Source of the DNA: Bradyrhizobium liaoningense
Lineage (GTDB): Bacteria; Pseudomonadota; Alphaproteobacteria; Rhizobiales; Xanthobacteraceae
Assembly (NCBI RefSeq): GCF_018130825.1
Contig: NZ_JAFCJS010000005.1
Span: forward strand, 558,001-622,000
Length of the DNA: 64,000 nt
Direction of reading: 5' to 3'
The translations under genes were made by a program, and so were the position numbers. Each line of letters opens with the position of its first letter. Positions within the stretch are counted from its first letter, which is position 1. Shown here piece by piece: positions 59,986-64,000 of this stretch. The notes under the pieces are model-generated. The model saw nothing but the letters and a program-made list of their open reading frames with translations. It was not told the DNA's origin and searched no databases.

Positions 59986-61347
59986 AATCTTGTCGGCCGG
60001 CTCGCCGTCACCGAACGCGCGGGATAGCGCCATCAACACCACGAAAGTCGCCACCCACGCCATCCGCGCGCCGTAGCGGTCGTGCGGGCCGGAGATGACG
60101 GCGCAGATGAAGGCGTTGCCGAGCAGCGCCAACGTCACCGTCGCCGCCAGCAGCGTCAGATCGTCGAGCCGGCGGTTCGCGAGCGCATGCCCGAGCAGCG
60201 CGACCAGCGCCAGCATCGAGGCCAGCGCGACGGGGACATGCAGCCAGTTGACGTAGTCGAAATCGACGCCCCAGTGCTGCTGGCGCGCGGCGCGCATCGG
60301 CGCGACCTGCGCGGGAATGTAGCGCTCGATGATGCCATAGGTGTGCGGAATCCAGCCATTGGTGCCTTCGCCAGTCGCCACATGCAGCAATTGCTGGCCT
60401 ATCGCACGCAACGCCGCGCCGGCCTGCCAGGCCGGATAGTCGGCGAGCGAATGCACGACGATGTAGCTCATCTCGTCGTTCATGCCTTCGAAACGGCCGA
60501 GCGTATTGAACATGCTCTTGCCCCACAGGAACTCGTCGGCGGTCGCCGGCAATTGGTTGCGGTAGGGGCAGAGCTTGAAGTTTTCGCGCGGGCAATGGTC
60601 GTTGAGAAACCGCGCGACGATGCCGTCCTGCATCATGCGGCCGAAGGCGACGCCATAGCCGCCGGGCGTCCACGCCCATTTCCCCGACAGCGCGTGGTTC
60701 GCAGAGACCAGCATTAGGGCGCCGGCGACGATGGTCAGGCTCGCCTGCGCCAGTCCTGCGCACGGAAGCCTGCGGCCCACGAACGGCCGCGCCATCCAGC
60801 CGGCGACGCAGAGGCCGAGCAGCACGCCGAGCGTGGCGCTGTGGGTTGCGGCGGCAAAGGCGGTGAAGCCGAACAACGAGATCTTTTCGAGCGTTGATGT
60901 CCGTTTCCCGCCGATGACCAGCAGGAACAGCGACAGGATCGAGAGCCCGGCGAAGATGTCCGTGAGCAGCATGCTGGCGAGCCAGGGTAGCGCGGTCGAC
61001 ACCATCAGGAGCAGGCCGATCGCGACGAAGCGGGACGTCTGCATCAGGCCGAGCACGCGCAGGCTCAGCTGCAACAACCAGAGCGCGGCCAGCGACTGGA
61101 CCGCGAGGTTGATCCAGAAGCCGAAGCTTTCGCCATAGTGCAGATAGAGGCCGAACACGGTGGACCGGCTGGGGACGAGATAGCCTTCGTACCAGCGCGC
61201 CAGATAGCCGCCGGTATCCCATTGCAACAGCGGATAGCCGTTCCAGAACGCCGGCGCGATCATCAGGAGGGGCAGGAAGACGGCCGCCAGCCGCAGCCAA
61301 AGCGACCCTGTGGCGCCTACGCGCAATTGATCGGTGGTGATGCTCAA
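59971..61347 (-). CDS. Multi-pass membrane protein, GT-C-like
   Basis: The product is 458 aa with about ten membrane segments. The first loop reads LLQWDTGGYLARWYEGYLVPSRSTVFG, with the Asp near the first membrane exit as in GT-C glycosyltransferases, and a later loop holds NDHCPRENFKLCPYRNQLPATADEFLWG with two cysteines. I cannot place it in a named family. It resembles in layout the proteins at 50-54 kb. No neighbouring lipid-sugar genes are visible on this side. Confidence 0.6.
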   Translation of the reverse strand: MSITTDQLRVGATGSLWLRLAAVFLPLLMIAPAFWNGYPLLQWDTGGYLARWYEGYLVPSRSTVFGLYLHYGESFGFWINLAVQSLAALWLLQLSLRVLGLMQTSRFVAIGLLLMVSTALPWLASMLLTDIFAGLSILSLFLLVIGGKRTSTLEKISLFGFTAFAAATHSATLGVLLGLCVAGWMARPFVGRRLPCAGLAQASLTIVAGALMLVSANHALSGKWAWTPGGYGVAFGRMMQDGIVARFLNDHCPRENFKLCPYRNQLPATADEFLWGKSMFNTLGRFEGMNDEMSYIVVHSLADYPAWQAGAALRAIGQQLLHVATGEGTNGWIPHTYGIIERYIPAQVAPMRAARQQHWGVDFDYVNWLHVPVALASMLALVALLGHALANRRLDDLTLLAATVTLALLGNAFICAVISGPHDRYGARMAWVATFVVLMALSRAFGDGEPADKISAAA

Positions 61348-61623
61348 AACCGCTCCGTCGTCGCCGGGACCATGCCCGCAATAAGGCTTGGGAGAGAATT
61401 CACCAATAGTTTGACGCGTCCCGGCTTGAATTTGGCAAAACCCTGACCACTTTGAGCCAACCTTGTCGCCTGGGGGCGCCAGAATATATCGTTGTGTTTC
61501 AAGGCGTTGGCATGCTTTCGCGGGGCAAGGTGCTGTTCACTCTCAGGCAAGCCGGTCAGGACTTTGTCGTCTAGACTGTGCTATAGAGCCCGCAAAACGA
61601 GCCCATTCGAAAGAGCAAATCCC

Positions 61624-62448
61624 ATGGCAGTGCATCAGGTCAATCCGGGAGGAAAGCTCGCCTCGCTCGATCCGATCTGGGACCGGATCCGGGGCGAAGC
61701 GGAGGACATCGTCCATCGCGAGCCCGAGCTTGCGACCTTCATCTACTCGACGGTGCTCCATCACAGCCGTCTCGAGGATTCGGTGATCCACCGTCTCGCC
61801 GACCGGCTCGATCACTCCGCGCTGTCGGGCGATCTCGTGCGCCAGACCTATGACGAGGCGCTGCGCGACGATCCCGATCTCGGCAACGCCTTCCGCGCCG
61901 ATCTCGTCGCCGTCTACGACCGCGACCCCGCGACCTCGCGCTTCATCGATCCCTTGCTCTACTTCAAGGGCTTTCACGCGATCCAGACCCACCGCCTGGC
62001 GCACTGGCTCTATCTGAAGGGCCGCAAGGACTTTGCGTATTATCTCCAGAGCCGCGCCTCCGCGGTGTTCCAGACCGACATCAATCCGGCCGCGCGCATC
62101 GGCCGCGGCATCTTCCTCGATCACGCCACCGGCTTCGTCTGCGGCGAGACGGCTGTCATCGAGGACGACGTCTCGATCCTGCATGGCGTCACGCTCGGCG
62201 GCACCGGCAAGGAGAACGAGGATCGTCATCCCAAGATCCGCCATGGCGTGCTGATCGGCGCCGGTGCAAAAATTCTCGGCAACATCGAGATCGGCCATTG
62301 CGCGCGCATCGCGGCGGGCTCGGTCGTGGTCAAGCCGGTGCCGCACAACGTCACGGTCGCGGGTGTGCCGGCCAAGATCGTCGGCGAAGCCGGTTGCGCC
62401 GAGCCGTCGCGCACCATGGATCAGATGATCAACGCGATGGGACTTTGA
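61624..62448 (+). CDS. cysE: Serine O-acetyltransferase
   Basis: The product is 274 aa. An N-terminal helical domain (DPIWDRIRGEAEDIVHREPELATFIYSTVLHHSRLED) is followed by the left-handed beta-helix. ATGFVCGETAVIEDDVSILHGVTLGGTGKENEDRHPKIRHGVLIGAGAKILGNIEIG is the hexapeptide-repeat region with the catalytic His in LDHATG and the second in DRHPKIRHG. It makes O-acetylserine from serine and acetyl-CoA, the first step in cysteine synthesis. The start at 61624 follows GAGCAAATCCC; several earlier in-frame Met are in a leader-like region. Ends with a clear terminator. Confidence 0.95.
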   Translation: MAVHQVNPGGKLASLDPIWDRIRGEAEDIVHREPELATFIYSTVLHHSRLEDSVIHRLADRLDHSALSGDLVRQTYDEALRDDPDLGNAFRADLVAVYDRDPATSRFIDPLLYFKGFHAIQTHRLAHWLYLKGRKDFAYYLQSRASAVFQTDINPAARIGRGIFLDHATGFVCGETAVIEDDVSILHGVTLGGTGKENEDRHPKIRHGVLIGAGAKILGNIEIGHCARIAAGSVVVKPVPHNVTVAGVPAKIVGEAGCAEPSRTMDQMINAMGL

Positions 62449-62459
62449 TCTCGCGAGTG

Positions 62460-62484
62460 AAGGGCTGGATTTTCCGGCCCTTTT
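62460..62484 (+). terminator. Rho-independent terminator of cysE
   Basis: A 9-bp stem (AAGGGCTGG with its near-complement, one G-T pair) around ATTTT, followed by TTTT. It starts 12 bp beyond the cysE stop codon. Confidence 0.85.
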
Positions 62485-62572
62485 CGTCCCCAAAATTCTT
62501 TGGCAATTCATGCTGGCGGTTCGTCGCGTCTCGTCCTAAAACCCGCCGACCATTTTCGATCGGAGACTTGCC

Positions 62573-62791
62573 GTGGACGTCAAAGAAGTCAGAAAGCTGG
62601 ACGCGTATCTGAAGCGCGTATTCGGCAATCCCAAGATCCGCGTCGTGCCGCGGCCGAAGAAGGATGATTCCGCCGAGGTCTATATCGGCGAGGAATTCAT
62701 CGGCGTGCTCTTCGTCGACGACGAGGACGATGATCGCTCGTTCCAGTTCCAGATGGCGATCCTCGAGGACGATCTCGTCGATCAGGAATAG
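62573..62791 (+). CDS. DUF3126 family protein
   Basis: The product is 72 aa and starts with GTG. MDVKEVRKLDAYLKRVFGNPKIRVVPRPKKDDSAEVYIGEEFIGVL followed by an Asp-rich DDEDDDRSFQFQMAIL is the alphaproteobacterial DUF3126 pattern. Function unknown. GGAGACTTGCC lies just upstream. It lies between cysE and the reductase gene on the other strand. Confidence 0.8.
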   Translation: MDVKEVRKLDAYLKRVFGNPKIRVVPRPKKDDSAEVYIGEEFIGVLFVDDEDDDRSFQFQMAILEDDLVDQE

Positions 62792-62812
62792 ACACAAGCG
62801 CTGTCCGGTGCT

Positions 62813-62832
62813 GTGACCCCGTTCGGGGTCAC
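62813..62832. terminator. Hairpin between DUF3126 and the convergent reductase gene
   Basis: GTGACCCC-GTTC-GGGGTCAC, an 8-bp perfect stem. It covers the stop codon of the minus-strand reductase (62829-62831). No T run, so its action as terminator is a guess. Confidence 0.55.
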
Positions 62833-64000
62833 GCGCCCACCGCTGCGAGCATGTCGGGGATCGTGACGAATTTCTCCCGCGGCTTGCCGAGCGGCGCTCC
62901 CCTGTATTTCTCGGCCGCATCGATCGTCATCCAGTCCGGATAGCTCACGATTCGTGCGACGCGGCCGGCCACGCGCGAAAGCAATGCCTCGGGCGTGTCC
63001 GACCGCCTCCGCCGGTGGACGAGATCGGCCAGGACGGCCTCTGCGGTGGCGATCCCGCAGCCGCGATTGGTGCCGATCGTGCCGCTCGGTCCGCGCTTGC
63101 TCCATCCGCAGACATAAAGCCCTTCGATCACCGAACCACGGTTCGCGACACGTCCATCCATGTTGGCATGGACGCCGCGATCGCCATCGTAGGGAACACC
63201 GGCGACAGGCGTGGTTCGTCGGCCGACGCTGCTGAAGACGAGGCCGCAAGCGATGTCCTCGACGGCGCCTGACCGCTGGCTGAATGAGACCGTTTCGACC
63301 CGGCCGCGACCCCAGATCGCGACGGGCGACAGGCCAAAGCGAACGAGACAGCGCCGCGGCTTGGTCACGGCATGCTGCGAGAAGCCGCGCAGCAGCGACA
63401 GCTTTTCGATCAGCTCCGGATCTGCGGGGTTCTGCGGTTCGAATTCGTCCGGCGCGACGTCGCGGCCGTCGACAGCCGTGTCGCATGCGCCGAGTTCGAG
63501 GAAGTCGCGCAATTCCTTCGCGCTGAATTTCGCCTGGGTCGGTCCGCCGCGGCCGACGATGGAGATCTCCCGAATCCGGCTCTCCGCCAGAACCTCGAGC
63601 GCGTGGCGCGCGATGTCGGTCTGGCGCAACTCGTCGGCTGTCTTGGCGAGAATGCGTGCGACGTCGAGCGCGACATTGCCATGACCGATGACGATCGCAG
63701 CCTCATGGTCGAGATCGAACTGGAGGTCGCGGAATTCCGGGTGACCGTTGTACCACGTGACGAAATCACCTGCGCTGTGGCTCCCGGGCAGAGCTTCGCC
63801 CGAAATGCCGAGAGGCCGGCTCAGTTCGGCGCCCGTTGCAAGCACGACAGCGTCATAGGCCTCGCGGAGCTCGTCGACGCTGACATCGTCTCCGACTTTG
63901 ACGCCGCCGATGAAACGAAAGCCAGGCGCTTTCGCGATCCTGTCGAAGGCCATCGTGACCTGCTTCAGCTTCGGATGGTCGGGGGCAACGCCGAACCGCA
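62829..64000 (-). CDS. Ferredoxin/adrenodoxin-type NADP reductase (FprA-like), 5' end missing
   Basis: About 390 codons are present and the frame is still open at the window edge (RFGVAPDHPKLKQVT just before MAFDR), so the N-terminal FAD part is missing. Visible features: AVVLATGAELSRPLGI, VIGHGNVALDVARILAK (the NADP-binding GxGxxA variant) and the C-terminal CGWSKRGPSGTIGTNRGCGIATAEAVL, diagnostic of the adrenodoxin reductase/FprA family. It passes electrons between NADPH and ferredoxins. PDHPKLK matches the conserved RYGVAPDH motif. Confidence 0.88.
   Translation of the reverse strand, partial: RFGVAPDHPKLKQVTMAFDRIAKAPGFRFIGGVKVGDDVSVDELREAYDAVVLATGAELSRPLGISGEALPGSHSAGDFVTWYNGHPEFRDLQFDLDHEAAIVIGHGNVALDVARILAKTADELRQTDIARHALEVLAESRIREISIVGRGGPTQAKFSAKELRDFLELGACDTAVDGRDVAPDEFEPQNPADPELIEKLSLLRGFSQHAVTKPRRCLVRFGLSPVAIWGRGRVETVSFSQRSGAVEDIACGLVFSSVGRRTTPVAGVPYDGDRGVHANMDGRVANRGSVIEGLYVCGWSKRGPSGTIGTNRGCGIATAEAVLADLVHRRRRSDTPEALLSRVAGRVARIVSYPDWMTIDAAEKYRGAPLGKPREKFVTIPDMLAAVGA

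Overview
The window is chromosomal DNA from a high-GC alphaproteobacterium, most likely Bradyrhizobium or a close relative. This rests on GC-rich codon use, a CIRCE-controlled groESL, a Usg-family protein, DUF2778 and DUF3126 proteins, a consensus CtrA box, and many palindromic intergenic repeats of the kind common in Bradyrhizobium. About 55 protein genes are packed on both strands. I see one intact tRNA (Leu-UAA), two degenerate tRNA-like sequences, and no rRNA, CRISPR array, integrase or transposase.

Layout: 0-5.5 kb holds a FecR-domain protein with an EF-hand loop, a DUF2778 (Tlde1-type) envelope protein behind a CtrA box, an SDR, a GST, and an isochorismatase-type hydrolase divergent from a LysR regulator with a long palindromic operator candidate. 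5.5-13.5 kb holds the tRNA-like pair, a slipin, a 2OG-Fe(II) oxygenase, signal peptidase I, a B12-binding radical SAM protein, groES-groEL with CIRCE, and usg. 13.7-19.4 kb holds a TPR/GT41 O-GlcNAc-transferase-like protein, a cupin with a histone-like tail, a concentrative nucleoside transporter and an MFS exporter.

19.5-26.4 kb is the most distinctive block. It is a minus-strand run encoding a circularly permuted ATP-grasp protein, an alpha-E protein, a transglutaminase-like protein, a flavin monooxygenase/acyl-CoA dehydrogenase homologue, an AhpD-like protein, the proteasome-like protease Anbu and an SDR. ATP-grasp, alpha-E, transglutaminase and Anbu form a known but functionally unresolved predicted peptide-synthesis/modification association; here it is interleaved with redox genes.

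26.6-32.5 kb carries a CinA-N/MoCF protein, xanthine-guanine phosphoribosyltransferase, a Cys4 protein resembling the Ada zinc site, a core-MetE methyltransferase coupled to a small secreted protein, and a GST/thioredoxin-fold isomerase/quinone oxidoreductase run. 32.6-48.4 kb looks like a peptide and amino-acid scavenging locus: enoyl-CoA hydratase, amidase, M20 hydrolase, M81 (MlrC) peptidase, a peptide ABC transporter (two permeases and a fused double ATPase), a DadA-type oxidase behind a tandem glycine riboswitch, a CPG2-like M20 peptidase, and two tandemly duplicated periplasmic binding proteins.

48.6-64 kb contains a Bcr/CflA exporter, a translationally coupled pair of GT87-like membrane proteins facing another GT-C-like membrane protein, an orphan AT-richer membrane protein beside tRNA-Leu, a lipoprotein, a FAD monooxygenase, a CHCC zinc-finger protein, an alpha/beta hydrolase, serine acetyltransferase, DUF3126 and a ferredoxin-NADP reductase cut by the window edge.

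At least eleven palindromic repeat elements of about seven sequence types sit between genes. Protein family calls come from motif reading by eye, without any database search.
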